A stretch of DNA of 64,000 nucleotides from Anthoceros angustus (Eukaryota > Streptophyta > Anthocerotopsida > Anthocerotales > Anthocerotaceae), in assembly GCA_010909165.1 (NCBI GenBank), contig MU008160.1:1302001-1366000 (forward strand), in the 5' to 3' direction. Of this stretch, positions 19,464-31,184 are shown piece by piece; the first letter of the stretch is position 1, and each line of letters opens with the position of its first letter. The notes beneath the pieces were generated by a model that was not told the origin of the DNA, searched no databases, and saw only the letters and a program-made list of their open reading frames with translations. The position numbers were made by a program, and so were the translations under genes.

Positions 19464-22336
19464 ATGGCGAGCTCCTGCGTCGCCCGCCCGTCCTTGCCAT
19501 CGCTGCAGCCAAACCTCAACGCTCCGAGGTGCAGCGGGCTGGCCTTGGACCGGTCGGGGCTCGCGGTCCTGGGATCCAGCAGATCAGCGTCGCCATGTCT
19601 CCCCCGCTGCGCCTGGCTCTCCGCCCGGTCCTGGACTGGCCCGCTGGCGATGGCGGAGGCTGGCCCCGGAGCGAGCTCGAATTCTCGGGGAGAGGAGCAG
19701 GAGGTCTTGCTGTGGCTGGCGGAGGATGCCGACAAGCGAGTGGAGCGGTCTGATGATCAGGAGAAAGCCAGCTCCAGCTCCGAGGATGGAGAAGGAAAGG
19801 ATAGGAAACGGTGGAGCGGGCTGAATGTGGTTCCCAACAAGGCAGAGAGAGCTCCGCGGAAGCTGGATGTGCAGGATGTGGCCAAATGGCGTTGGACGCG
19901 GTACGATGCGGTGCCGTCCAAGTCCGTGGCCGTCACTCCTGAGGAGAGCATTCAGTTTCTGAAGGAGATACAAGGGGACGATGCGGAGAGCAAGTCTGAA
20001 GCGACTGCAGCTCCCCTGGATGGAGGGAATCCTCAGGGATTTTTGTATGTGGATGATGACGATTTTGAGGAGGAGGTTGTCATGGCTCCGGTTTTCAGAG
20101 ATTCTGGTGAGCAGGCGGAAACGTCGCCGGTGGAGTACGAGTCGCTGCCAATCAATCTGGATTTGAAGTTGTATGAGGCCAAATGTTTTAGGAGGAGGGA
20201 AATGTATGCGGAAGCGGAGGCAGTTCTTCGGAAGGTAAGCACCTGAGCGTGGCAGCTCTGTTTTTCTGCCTCGTTTCTTCTGGATGAAGTGCGGCATTGG
20301 AAATCTGCTCTATGTCTCTTGACAGGGTGTCGTGCTTCTAGCTGCCAGTGTATTAAAGAGTGGCCAGGCGATGGTCGCGCGTATGTGTCGTTAGGAAAAA
20401 CGCTGGTTCTACAGCGGAAGCTGCTGGAGGCTAGGGCGGTCTACGAGAGCGGTTGTCAGGCCGTGGCTGGTGAAAATCCCTACATTTGGCAGGTGAGGGG
20501 TGAGATTGTTGTAGCAGTCTGCGTTTGTTTCTGGATATCAGTTAGTGTAGCAACTGGATTTTCTCAAATGAGTTTGGGGTGTGCTGTTTTTTTTAGGCCT
20601 GGGCTTGTCTGGAAGACAAGCTGGGACAGACCTCAAAAGCCAGACAGCTTTTTGATGCTGCAACCGTGGCAGACAAGAAGCATGCGGCTGCCTGGCATGG
20701 CTGGGCTTTGTTGGAGCTTCGTGAAGGGAACACAAACAGGGCAGTAGCTTTGCTGAACAGGGGGTTAAGACTTTGCCAGCCTAACGAGTACATCCACCAA
20801 ACTCTTGCCCTGCTTGATCTTCGCGCCAAGAATCCTGACAGTGCGAGGGCCAATTTTAGAAAAGCCACACAAGTGAATTCGAAGAGTGCAGCCAGCTGGG
20901 TGGTAAGGATTTCTGTATCACTTTCAGAGTGGGTGCAATGAGCGCCATGGTAGATCGCTTTTCAGTATCGAAACTTCTGAGATGTTTTTCTGTGTGACAG
21001 GCTTGGGCCACAATGGAGGCAGACCTTGGTAGGCCTAGTTCTGCTCGTCGTTTATTTCAGGTGCCTAGCCCTGCCTGCTTTTATCAGTCTTGTGATGGCT
21101 CCGCTGCTCGATTGAAGGTGCTCTTTGCAACGTGCCTCCAGGCTTGAGTCTCACTTTAGCAGCTGACGACTTCTTTGTGCACGTGGAACAGAAAGGTTTG
21201 GAGGCGAGCCCCAAGAACCGTTACGTATGGCAGACCTGGGCCATCTTTGAAGCTGAACAGGGCAATAGAGATCGAGCTCGAGAGCTATTTAGGCGAGGCA
21301 CTGAGCTGAATCCAAAAGATCACGTTCTACTGCAAGCGTGGGCTCTCTTTGAGTACAAGTGCTGTTCCAACCCTAGTATTTCTGCCGACCTGTTCCAGCA
21401 GGCCGTTTTCCTGGATTCCAGACATCAACCTATTTGGGTGGTGAGTACAGCCAGCTCCCATGCAGTCTTTGGCTCATGTAACTGCCTGTTTACGTGTGTG
21501 CTCAAGTGTAATTCGGATATCCTTGGATCGTTACAGGCATGGGGTTGGATGGAAGGAAGAGAGGGTAATATTGATGCAGCGAGAGAGCTCTTCAAAAGAG
21601 CAATTTTGATAGATTCAAGGAGCATGGATGCTGTTCGGGCCTACCAGGTAGCTTGAATGGTTGCCTTGTTGTTTGCCGGTTGCAGACAATTCTTTTTCTC
21701 TCCTTTGTCGTAACAAGTTTCTTTCAACTTGCAGGCATGGGGTGTGATGGAGGACAAAGAAGGTAATTATGGTGTGGCACGTGAGTTGTTCAAATGTGCT
21801 TTGAAAGTGGACTCTCAGAATGTTCCAGCGTGGATGTCGTGGGCTGCGATGGAAGAGCGACAAGAAAATTTTGTTCGAGCAGATGAGCTACGGAACCTTT
21901 GCCTGCAACAGGTGTGTATTGTATGACTGGTGACACTGGAAGCAAGGATTCAAGCCAAAGATTGCTTCTGTCACCAGCTGCTCAGTTCTAACCTGGTATT
22001 ACGCCTTGGTTGGTGCAGAGAACAGAAGTGGTGGAGGGCATCTCTTGGAATGTTGACAGCCTTGCGAACTTGTTAGCTCCTGCGCTTGACAAGTTGAAAG
22101 GTCTGCTGAGTTTGGATGTGTTCAGCAAGGGGGATGGAGATGATGGAAACTTGACTTCAACAGAGTCTGTCTCTGGGGATTCTTCGGCAGTAGAGGAATT
22201 CGACATCAATGCTTTCCTCCGGAGGACTTTCCCATGGCGATATGGGCCTCAAGATAAGAAGGACAATTCTAGCTCGTCCCCAACTAGACCTGGTGATCAG
22301 CAGAGACAGAAGCAAGTTGAGCCTCAACCTAGGTGA
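19464..22336 (+). CDS. HCF107: HCF107-like plastid RNA-binding HAT/TPR protein
   Basis: Eight exons with consistent phase (19464-20234, 20349-20492, 20597-20902, 21001-21060, 21192-21440, 21537-21647, 21735-21911, 22019-22336) give about 711 residues. Seen: a Ser/Arg-rich transit-like N-terminus, an acidic linker (YVDDDDFEEEV), the block INLDLKLYEAKCFRR, then roughly ten HAT/TPR helical repeats with the pattern W..WA..E...GN...AR.LF (for example WQTWAIFEAEQGNRDRARE), and the C-terminal signature RTEVVEGISW before a Ser-rich tail. Exon ends repeatedly fall just before an AW codon pair, so introns follow repeat units. Known: Arabidopsis HCF107 and algal MBB1 bind the psbH 5' end and are needed for psbH RNA and psbB expression in photosystem II. 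Orthology is inferred from motif order, not tested. Confidence 0.8.
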
Positions 22337-22750
22337 CTAGCGGTTCTGTCCACCTGATCTAGGACTGCAATTTTGTTATCAGTGAGTTATATGCTGAATG
22401 CATTCAATTCTGTCAACGAGTTCACAAACCAGGCCCGGAGCAATCGGAACCAGTGCATGGTTGAATGTCCACCAAGGGCCACCTTCGAGTTTGTTCCTAG
22501 TAGAGCCGTGACTCATAACTTCCTGTACGCTTCACGACGGAATGCTTGGGGATACTCAGTCTAAAAGCACCTTGTATGCTTCTTTAAACAATCAAAACTA
22601 AAAATATCCTGCGGCTGACTCAGTCCAATTTGAGGCCAGCCAAGGCGACGGACTATCTGAGGGACAGTTGTACCCTAAAGATTTGGTCATACATTTACGT
22701 CTCCAAAGGACAATTACTCTGGGGACGTCAAACTCTGTCCTGTGAACATG
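22337..22750. other. Convergent 3' intergenic region
   Basis: 414 bp between the stop codons of the HCF107-like and EndoU genes. It holds their 3' UTRs; no other feature seen. Confidence 0.6.
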
Positions 22751-24541
22751 TTAGTCGGCTATCGGGTACACAGAGCCGATCTTATCCTGTCCTAGATGGT
22801 AGCACTTCACGTTTACTCTGTATGGGCCCAACTCTACCCAGTTGTTCTCCTGGCCCACAAAGAAGCACAACGTGTAGAGAGCCAGCTCAAATTCGGGGCT
22901 TACTCCTACCAGCGTGCTTGAGACCTGCTTCAGTTTGCCGTTCCATTCAAACTGAATGGTGAGCACCTGCGTTTCTGCGTCAGGCTGTAACGTACACAAA
23001 ACAAATTCAGTATGCAAGCATCCAGCAGCTGTCTCGGCATGGCTTGGGTGGGTAAACTGAAGACAAACCTGGTCCCCTCCTCGCTTGGGGAAGATAAAAC
23101 CTCGATAGTCGACTCTGCCCTTGGCCTCCTCGGAGTACAACTGCGCAGTTTTTAGACAGATGGGCCTCAGCGAAAACGACAACGCCAGGCCAACTGCACA
23201 CGCAGTTTGGTGGGGTAACATCAATGATTACCGTGATCCAGTTGTGGAACCCTGACACCTCCCCAGACTTCTTCACTTCTCCCACAAAGACATGCTCAAA
23301 GGCAGAGGAACTATCACGAGTTCCTCCCCGCCCATAGAGCCCAAACCAAAGGTTGTGGACAACCTGCTTGAACTCTTCGATGCTGTTGGAGACAACTCTG
23401 GAGGCTACCAGATATCGGAACACATACTGGATGGGAGCCGTCCTGCTAATTTCTTCAATGAAGGCCAGCTCCTCCTGTCTCTCATCTTCTGTCACTTGCT
23501 CTTTCGATCCTTCATCAGGGTTGTAATTGTTGATCAGAGCGTAGAAGCGAGCAAAGGTAGGCCTCCTGAACACACTCTGGTCCACATGGGCAAAGAAGGT
23601 GTTGTCAGCAGCGTCCTGCCTGTCACCAACTCGCTTCCCGTCTCCCACGTTGATTGAGTACTGGCTACCAGGAACCAAACGGTTCGTGTCCAAGTCCCAC
23701 AACCGGCTGGCAGCTCTGGACAGGTCCTGAAGCTCATCCTCGGTTGGCTCAACGTCAACATTGGAAGCAGGTTCACAGAAATTCTGCTCACTAACACTCT
23801 GCCTGTATTGGTTCTTCACGTTGTCAGGGACCTGCCACAAACAGCAGAGCTGAAGCGGGATACCAAGCAGGGTGTCCCAAACACCAAAACTCCACCATCC
23901 ACATCCTCAGCCACATACCTGCTGGTACCCCTGACGACGGCTCCCACCTACAGTCTCCCATCCGCCCTCGCCTTCATCCTGCTTCACATCAAACTTTCTT
24001 GTCAACACCAAACTACTGCTTGAAGCACCTGACATGCAATGCAAACCCCAGGCACTTCAGAGCACCATGGCAAGCAACACACCGGCTAGGCAACAAACAA
24101 AGAAACAATCACAAAAAGCAGGCCAGCACGCACCTCACGACGCTGACCTCCACCATAGCCTTGCCCGCCCCAGGCCCCCTGGCCAGACTGCTGGCCACGT
24201 CTGTGCTTCTCATCGTTCCAGGAACTAACGTCTTCCTCTTGCCTTCCTTGAGCAACCTGCAAAGGAACACTGGATGTCACACCCTTCCTCTCCGGACATC
24301 TTACAACCAGCAGAAACACAAAAAAAAAAAAGATCCTCCCAGCCACAGAATGTTCCATTCCACGTCGATCTGGGGGAACCGACTCCGAAAAACTCCACAG
24401 CTCTCGAGCAACAAGTACCTGAGACCAGGTCTGGCCCCGATCCGAGGACGCTGGCTGCTCGTCTTTGCTGTCCTTCTTGTCACCATCTCCCTTGAGCACG
24501 TCCAACGCAATGTCAAGGACTCCCTTCAGCAGCGACTCCAT
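22751..24541 (-). CDS. EndoU-family (XendoU) endoribonuclease
   Basis: Six exons (24419-24541, 24134-24256, 23919-23978, 23232-23831, 23069-23140, 22751-22984) give about 403 residues. The N-terminal third is low-complexity and charged, Gly-rich in part (QGAWGGQGYGGGQRR). The EndoU domain fills the rest: LWDLDTNRLVPGSQY, RPTFARFYALINNY, LWFGLYGRGG, then the signature FEHVFVGEVK with the first active-site His, GFHNWIT with the second His, DYRGFIFPK, and the family C-terminus VGVSPEFELALYTLCFF. Known: the family cleaves RNA at uridines, usually Mn2+-dependent, leaving 2',3'-cyclic ends. No signal peptide is seen, so a cytosolic or nuclear role is likely. The substrate is unknown in plants. Confidence 0.88.
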
Positions 24542-25159
24542 TGCGCCTTAGAGGTCCAAAAGCACACGATCCAGTAGCCGGGACACCAGAAAGGAGCAGT
24601 GGAGGTAGGCGCAAGTCGCTGGATGAACGCACCGGCTCTAAGGCATATTTAAAGGAATCCATTTCCGCCTAAGCAAGTGATTGGATCTGATCTGCGAGCT
24701 TTCTATCGAGCACCAAACGCGGACGACTTTCCGCGCGGGCTACGGCACCGACGTGCCGCGCTTTCCCCTCGACAGTACGGATGTACATACTGTATGTCCT
24801 ACATACATACATATGAGGAAAACTTTTATTGAGGGGAAAAACATGATATGAGAAGCCTATCCAAGGACACCGAAGGGGACTGAGGGTTGAGGTGAAAAAG
24901 GAGCAATTAAGCTCCTGCAGGAAGTCACCAATTGTTCCTACGATGTCTCAAGCGGGAAGAATAAACGGTCTTTAAACTATGGAGGAAGAGTGAGGATGTA
25001 TCACCTAGGAGGAAGAGTGAGGATGTGTCACCTATTGTCGCCTTGTGCAGGATCGCCGTTGAGAGGGCCCATTGAAGAGTACTTGAGACTCACTATCTAA
25101 AGAATGTCGTGAAGTGGGAAAGGGACAACCCTGCACTATGCCTACAGGCATGATAAGCT
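24542..25159. other. Intergenic DNA, no gene seen
   Basis: Upstream flank of the EndoU gene on the minus strand, then AT-rich sequence with a small palindromic cluster of catac/gtatg near 24781-24815. No ORF of interest. Confidence 0.5.
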
Positions 25160-25900
25160 TTGGCGCAGGACTTGATAAATGTATTAAAGTCTTTAGTCAT
25201 GCCCCAGCGGAATGAATTGGTCGTCAGCTTTCATCCCACTATATTTCTTGACTTTGAGAGCCGCCACTCCAGCAGCACCCCAGCTTGGACAGTTGATGAT
25301 AACCTGAGTAGAGATGATGTCGCATGCAGAGTCAATGACCACCACGTCGGCCACCAAAACCTCGTTGTCGTGGACGAGGTACAAGTCAGCTCCGATTGAC
25401 TAGCCTGTACGAAGAGTGCACCCCGCTTCCTCCAAGCCATGTAGCCACTTTCGCAGGCTATGGCGAACATGACATCGCGAATGGCATCCTGGGTGGCGAT
25501 GCGATGGTCCTCATAGCGGCAACGAGCAAGGTGGATCCCGGAGTCATCGAGGGCAGAGCCACACTTGCAAGTAAGGAGTGAAGAAGCCATAGGCTGGAGC
25601 ATGCTAAGACAGAATTGCATCATAGTAGAGAAGGTGGTTGGTATGATATGAAAACCCCGTATACATGGACGAGCCAACAGCCAAGTGTTTGCTCCCTTCC
25701 CAAAGCAAGAGCGAAGCCGAGCATTTGTGGACCTAAGGATGGAGGGATCCATGAGGACAAAGTGGAAAGCCTAGCCAAGCTGCTTCTCGAGCAGGGACAC
25801 CTACAACCTCTTGAAACCATCAGTGATGAAAGTCGTAAAATGAGGAAAGTCCTATCGCGCATTTGCAGATAACATATCTTTAACCTGCTTCAGAGACATT
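25160..25900 (-). pseudogene. Non-LTR retrotransposon 3' remnant with restriction-like endonuclease (copy 1)
   Basis: The minus-strand frames read RLRSCFGKGANTWLLARP, then a CCHC finger (CKCGSALDDSGIHLARC), then ATQDAIRDVMFAIA, then after a frameshift GADLYLVHDNEVLVADVVVID and LKVKKYSG...FIPL. The D-X12-D followed by K..KY is the PD-(D/E)XK-type restriction-like endonuclease pattern found after the CCHC finger in R2-group LINEs. It is broken by frameshifts and lacks the RT. A related, longer copy lies at 26745-28465 on the other strand. Confidence 0.75.
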
Positions 25901-26744
25901 TGGAGAAGGAAGATTTTCTCTTCCACTCCAGAAACGAGATCTTCTAGAAAGGGCCTATCGTGGAAGATGAAGCGGAAGGGTAGAGTCCCAAGTGGCTACC
26001 TGGGAGTGTCAGAGCCAAGGAGGCACCGGGGACCGGGACAAAACGTCCCCGGCCTTGTGAAGAAGAAAAATGATGACAAATGCGATAAGTGGGAGTCAGG
26101 GAAAATGAGGTTTCATCCTTTGTCCAATGCAGACATGCCACTTTCATACAACCCAAGAGCTCCTCGAACTTTGCCCTTGCTCTGCAGTGCATGGTGCAAG
26201 GTTGTTTGTTATTTTCAAGAAGCTCATGGTGGCATGTGTTGGTAAGTTTCATGGTAGGATGGACAGCTAGAGATGACTTGTTTTCACAGCTTCAAACTTC
26301 GCAATACTTGTGTTTGCCTATTTCAGGTTAGCTACCATCGCCTTAGCATTGAAACTTACTATTGGATAAGTCCCACCCCTTCTAACGAAGAACACATCTA
26401 CCGACTTTGCTTACCAACAATGGGTTGTGTGAAATATACTCCCTATTGTAATATTTTGCCTAAAATGATGTTGGAGTCAGACACTCTTTTCTTATTGAAT
26501 GTCCAAAATTTTCACCTGGTTCTACCTCATGAGCTCTCTAGTCTCTTTGTCTCCGAGATGATTATTTACATATAGATTCTTCTCATTCCATATCCTCAAG
26601 CTCCCTACTTGCTTGTTCATAAGCAGGACTGGCCTATAACGTTAGCTACTATTCGCTTTTAAGCTATATTTAGTATGCTGTACCTATTGGCTACTTTTTA
26701 TTTGCCACATATTAAATCCTTGACTGGGTACTTAGAATAGACCA
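25901..26744. other. Intergenic DNA, no gene seen
   Basis: Between two retroelement remnants. Short ORFs without motifs. Confidence 0.45.
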
Positions 26745-28465
26745 AGGCTTGGTCTCCCTCTGGCGTTGTGCCTTTTCTCTAGTATCCGGAGGCGGATATT
26801 GCTTCTCCGCAGGGGCTTCGGGTTCTTGGTGTCCTGATTGAGCCTCCTGCCTTCACCCAGGATTATGTGGACTCGACTTTGGCTGAGGATTTGGCACACA
26901 TTGACGACCTTTCTCAATTGGGAGACCCGCAAGTGGCGTTTGGGGAGCTATCCTTTTGTTTTGCGTGCCGGCTAAGGTACCTTCTCCGAACGGTTGCCCC
27001 CTCCCCGGTTTTCTTGTCTAGCCTAAGGAATTTCGACAAGCGGCTTATGCAGGTTTTAGGCGACATTATCGGCCCAGGCACCTTCGAGTGTGCGGCCGGG
27101 GATCTTGCGAAGCGGTAGGCGGTCCTTCCCATCGCTTTTGGGGGCACTGGTTTGGTGGCCACGGAGGCCTCCACGCTAGCGGCTTTCTTAGGGAGCTGGG
27201 CTCTCTCTGCCCCCATCTTGTCCTCCCGTTTCTAAATTCGGCATTCACATATCTTGGACGCTTTTGTCGCGGGCGTTGAGGAGGGGACTTTTCCTATACA
27301 GGCCTCACTAAGATTAGCCAGGGACTCTTTATCCTCCGAGGCGAGGGCTATCATGCCGTCTTTTTCCTCGCTTTCTGAGGTTGGACTCCGGGGGCTTCAG
27401 GCGTCCCTCCTGGAGAAAAAGTACGGGCATGCGCAATTGGCCCTCCTCCGGGATTCCTCCATTCCTAAGCCCACTCAGGCTCGTCTTCGCTCTTGCTCAG
27501 GAAAGGGGGCAGGTTCATGGCTTCTGGCTCGACCTAGTATTCAGGCGTTCCGCATCGCACCAACAACTTTTTCTACCGCGATGCATTTTCACCTTGGCTC
27601 GGTCCATCCTCTGGCTTGCTCTCTTTCAACTTGTAGTTGCGGGGCCCCTCTCGATGACTTTGGGACGCACTTGGCTCGCTGTCCCGCGGGTGGGCAGCGT
27701 ATCGCTACACATGACGCCATCCGGGACGTCATGTTCTCTATTGCTAGGGAAGGCGGGTTCCTTCCATTTAGGGAGCGCCCTTACACCTTGTTCAACGGGG
27801 TTCCGCTTAGGGCAGACCTATTTTTGACCCGGGGGATCAGGTTTCGGTTGCTGATGTGGTGGTAACCGATCCCACATTGGAGAGTGTCTAAGAACATGTT
27901 ATTCTTAACCCTCCAGGTTGGGCGGCGGAGGGATGCGTGACGGCTAAGGTCCACAAGTACTCTCCTATGCAGGACGGCCACGCCTTCATCCCCCTAACCA
28001 TTGAGACTCACAGAGCCATGGGCAAGGATTTCTCTAGGTTCGTCAAGGCTTGCGCCAAGGCTTATCATAGCCGCAGGAACGGGGTTGGCCTCCCCTTTCT
28101 TGCATTGTTGCTTTCTTCCGGCAGAGGGTTTCCATCGCTCTGCAGAGGGCGTTGGCTAACGCAGTATATAGCACGATAGCGAGCGCGGGAGATGCAGCTT
28201 CTTCGACACCGGTGGTAAGTAGGCCTTTTCACATCCCTGACCGCGAAATTCTTCAGGCGGTTGGTAATTTTGAAATGCGTAATCATGGGGCTAGTCCCCT
28301 TGGCATGGTGCCCTTCGTTGGGTTTTTCCCCTTTTATTTTTGGGGTGGATGGGTTTTTCCCCTTTTATTTTTGGGGTGGATGGGTTTTTCCCCTTTTATT
28401 TTTGGGATGGATGGGTTTTTCCCATCTCTTTTCTATAATAAAGTTTCTTTCCAGAAAAAAAACCT
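26745..28465 (+). mobile_element. 5'-truncated non-LTR retrotransposon with restriction-like endonuclease (copy 2)
   Basis: Order on the plus strand: the end of the RT/thumb region (ASPQGLRVLGVLIEP, LRYLLRTVAPSPVFL, a GGTGL phrase), then LRSCSGKGAGSWLLARP, a CCHC finger (CSCGAPLDDFGTHLARC), ATHDAIRDVMFSIA, the endonuclease-like block RADLFLTRG...VADVVVTD followed by AKVHKYS and FIPLTIETH, then a 3' UTR with a 32-bp tandem repeat, AATAAAG at about 28437 and an A-rich tail at about 28456-28463. The 5' end is cut inside the RT, as usual for LINE insertions. The frame is lost near 27115, 27232 and 27826; the last is a run of five G where six would keep frame. Confidence 0.75.
28318..28430 (+). 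repeat. 32-bp tandem repeat in the LINE 3' UTR
   Basis: Three units of ggtttttcccctttta... ending ggggtggat. It lies between the last coding block and the A-rich tail, so it belongs to the element. Confidence 0.8.
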
Positions 28466-29233
28466 TAGAATAAATATAGCTAGTAAGCTAAGTAGAAGAC
28501 GAAGGAGAAGAATTTGTTTTTTAGTTGGTAGCATGATGAAAACATAGGTGTAGTCCAGCTAGGTGATATTGCACATAAAGGATTGTGTGGCGAGAAAATC
28601 GAAAAAAAGAGGATCGATTCGATCTGTAAAGACTTAACTGCACAACCACGGGGATATATGGAAGCAGTGGAAGCTCGGTGAGAGTGTGCGGCGAGAAGAG
28701 AGGGTGGCGCAAGGTATGTCGTGTTGTCTTCCGCCCCTCCGCCCCCCTCGCCGTGAACAGTGGCTGGCTCAAGGTGAGTAGTGTCTTCTATCTTCCACCC
28801 TCCGCCGCCTGTTGCCATTCTGATTTTTAACGCCGGCTACGCATCCAGCGACCTCCGCTTCTAGGGCTCACCTTGCGCTTTTGTGCGTCTGTCGTTTGCC
28901 TGGCTGCTGCTGCTGCTCCTGCTCCGTGCGCGGCTTTCAGTTGCTGGAAAGCAAGCGAAGACTGGCGTTTTGCATCCGCTCCCGGATGCCGATTTGAACA
29001 TCCTTCTCGGGCGGGACCATGTTTGCGGTTGCGGCATCGGCGTCGGTGATGAGGTTTTTCAGAAGGCGAGGACTGAGGCTGGGGTATGTGCAAGCAGCGC
29101 GGGAGGCAGTGAAGGTTGTTCTACTGTGATTGTGCCGGGGTTTGGCGTGTTTACTGCTGCAGCGGAAGGAAAGGAGGGAAAGGTGGGAGAGCAGGGTTGG
29201 AGGGAGTTGCAGGTATCCTCGGATTGTGGTAAG
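28466..29233 (+). promoter_or_regulatory. Upstream region and probable 5' UTR of the RING gene
   Basis: No separate gene seen. An in-frame open stretch from 28883 contains a leucine run encoded by a ctg microsatellite; it looks like a signal peptide but is more likely 5' UTR. A phrase near 28694-28790 (gaagagagggtggcgcaagg / cagtggctggctcaaggtgagta) contains possible donors for a 5' UTR intron. Confidence 0.4.
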
Positions 29234-30592
29234 ATGCCTAAATCCGTGGCCAAGCCGATTCGGCACCAGGGCAAGCCCAAGGTGGCGGGGAAGCAGGACA
29301 GGCCGGCGGCCAACAGCGGGGGCCGGCGTGGGGAGAGAGATGTGGCGTCCTCGAGGGAGGAGCAGCCGTGTTTGGAAGGTGATGCCATTGCCTTCTACAG
29401 CGAGCATGCGGACAGGAATCGGTACCAGCAGGCGGAGTTGGAGGAGGCTGTGGCGGGTTTGTGCAGTTTGTCTGTGAGTTTGCAGTCGCCGCCGCCGGTT
29501 AGGGGACGGGATCACAAGGGCGGGCGGAATGGGAGGGGGCGGGACCGGAAGGCTGGGGTTAGGGATGGGGATTGTATGGCGCATCCTGCAGCTGGAGGCA
29601 GCGGCGAGCAGCAACAGGACGGGAGTAGGAGAAAGGGGTTGAGGAAGCAGCCGGGTTCTGAGCATGCTGTATATAGGGCAAAGAATCAGGTGGGGGAGGA
29701 GGCCGGCAGCGCCGGGCCTTCGGGTGCGGAGAGGAAGGCGGGAGGGAGGCCTGGCGCGGGGGAGGAGCAGGGGGAGGTTTCGGCGGGGCAGAGTGGTGAT
29801 GCGGGGAAGAAAGGAGCCGGGACGGGGCACAGGTCCCGGTCTGCGGACCGGTCCTCGGCGGATGCGGATGAGGATGGTGGTGGTGGTGGTACCGGGGAGT
29901 CGAAAGGCGATGGTGCGGTGTGGTCCAGCAGTGATGCCAGCACTTCCCGGTCCAGCAGGAGCTCCACGTCCAGTAGTAGCTACGAGGAGGATAACGACGA
30001 CCAGCATGATGCGGAAGATGATCCGGAGGATGATTGGGAGACTGCTGCGGATGCATTGTGCATGCATCGGAACAGCGGGGAGGGCAAGGGAAAAGGGTAT
30101 CTGGGAGACTCGTTGCATCACGGTGGGAAGGAGACCATGGACAAGAAGTCGAGTGGGTTTTCGGCTTCTGGGGTGCAGCATGGTGTTGTGTTGAAGCCGG
30201 AGTACAAGTACAAAGCCAATGGATTTGGAGGAAGGATGAGGGGCAATGGAGGCCGCGCCTGGCGGCCGGATGATGTTTCTCGCCCGCCCACCTTGCCGCG
30301 GCTCACGACGCAGCACAGCTTTCCGGTGCAGTCAGCGCAAGGTGTTTGGGATCCTGTCCATGGCAGCATGTGGGGAGGGCCTCCGGCCACACCCACATAT
30401 TGCCCGATCTGCACGGAGGAGTTGGACATAACGGACTCTTCGTTCGTGCCTTGCTCGTGTGGATTTCGGCTTTGCCTCTTTTGCCACCACAGGATTGCAT
30501 CGGAAGATGGGAGGTGCCCTGGGTGTCGGAAAGCATACAATTCTGACGTTGCCATGAAGCTGTCAAGAGCTTCCAGTTGGTTGCGTAAGTAA
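29234..30592 (+). CDS. RING-finger protein with C-terminal NOT4-type C4C4 RING
   Basis: The frame is open from 28883 (569 residues), but MPKSVAKPIRHQ at 29234 is the more plausible start, giving 452 residues. Most of the protein is low-complexity: Gly/Arg/Lys-rich, a Ser-rich run and an acidic stretch (DDPEDDWETAADAL). The C-terminus carries a RING of eight cysteines (CPICTEELD ... PCSCGFRLCLFC ... CPGCRKAY). The spacing C-X2-C-X13-C-X1-C-X4-C-X2-C-X10-C-X2-C is close to the C4C4 RING of NOT4. Known: such RINGs act as ubiquitin E3 ligases; plants have a family with this C-terminal CGFRLCLFC signature. Substrate and compartment are unknown. It appears to be a single exon. Confidence 0.75.
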   Translation: MPKSVAKPIRHQGKPKVAGKQDRPAANSGGRRGERDVASSREEQPCLEGDAIAFYSEHADRNRYQQAELEEAVAGLCSLSVSLQSPPPVRGRDHKGGRNGRGRDRKAGVRDGDCMAHPAAGGSGEQQQDGSRRKGLRKQPGSEHAVYRAKNQVGEEAGSAGPSGAERKAGGRPGAGEEQGEVSAGQSGDAGKKGAGTGHRSRSADRSSADADEDGGGGGTGESKGDGAVWSSSDASTSRSSRSSTSSSSYEEDNDDQHDAEDDPEDDWETAADALCMHRNSGEGKGKGYLGDSLHHGGKETMDKKSSGFSASGVQHGVVLKPEYKYKANGFGGRMRGNGGRAWRPDDVSRPPTLPRLTTQHSFPVQSAQGVWDPVHGSMWGGPPATPTYCPICTEELDITDSSFVPCSCGFRLCLFCHHRIASEDGRCPGCRKAYNSDVAMKLSRASSWLRK

Positions 30593-31184
30593 GGCTGGCT
30601 GGCTGGTTGCTTGCTTTCACGACCATTGCTGTGTGCCATTTTGCGTGTATTTTCCCATGAAAGATGTTAAGCTCGAAACAAATAGACCAATGTGACCAAT
30701 GCAACTTGTCTTATCACCTGTTATTTAATTTCGATAAGATTTTGAGGCTCCCACTGAAAGGCATAGAGAACGCTTGTGGCACGTCCGTTGGTCTTGTCAC
30801 AAACTACCGATTCCAGGCCTTACAAGTTCGTATCGGGAGAGCTAACCTAGTTTGCTTACCCATTTTACGTGCACAAGCTGTGGTGTCCAAGATGGAACCC
30901 TTTCACATCTACCACCAGTCAGCTATCAGGTCTCTATCTTTTGTTCAGCAAATTTTGAGACACTGACTTTGCAGGCTAAAATTCGAACTTCAGCAGTACA
31001 GTCTTCAACACACTCTCTATAGCAAGTCACATATCTGCCTGACAGCAGCTACATGTCTTGCACGTAGCACTTGTCCACTTCGCAGAGCACAAAATCAGTT
31101 TTTTGAAGCCTGCGTGCCTTACGGTTATCTGCTCGTGAATCTGCTGCCGGACTTGATCTTCAGTACAAACTTGTTGTCAGCGAA
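30593..31184. other. Intergenic DNA, no gene seen
   Basis: 3' flanks of the convergent RING and permease genes. Short ORFs only. Confidence 0.5.

Noticed and set aside
28883-29233. Leucine-rich N-terminal signal peptide for the RING protein
   Set aside because: The leucines come from a ctg repeat and a nuclear/cytosolic RING protein is expected; MPKSVAKP at 29234 is a better start.
28937-30316. 459-codon minus-strand ORF opposite the RING gene
   Set aside because: Mirror of low-complexity GC-rich coding sequence; no domain, while the plus strand carries the RING.
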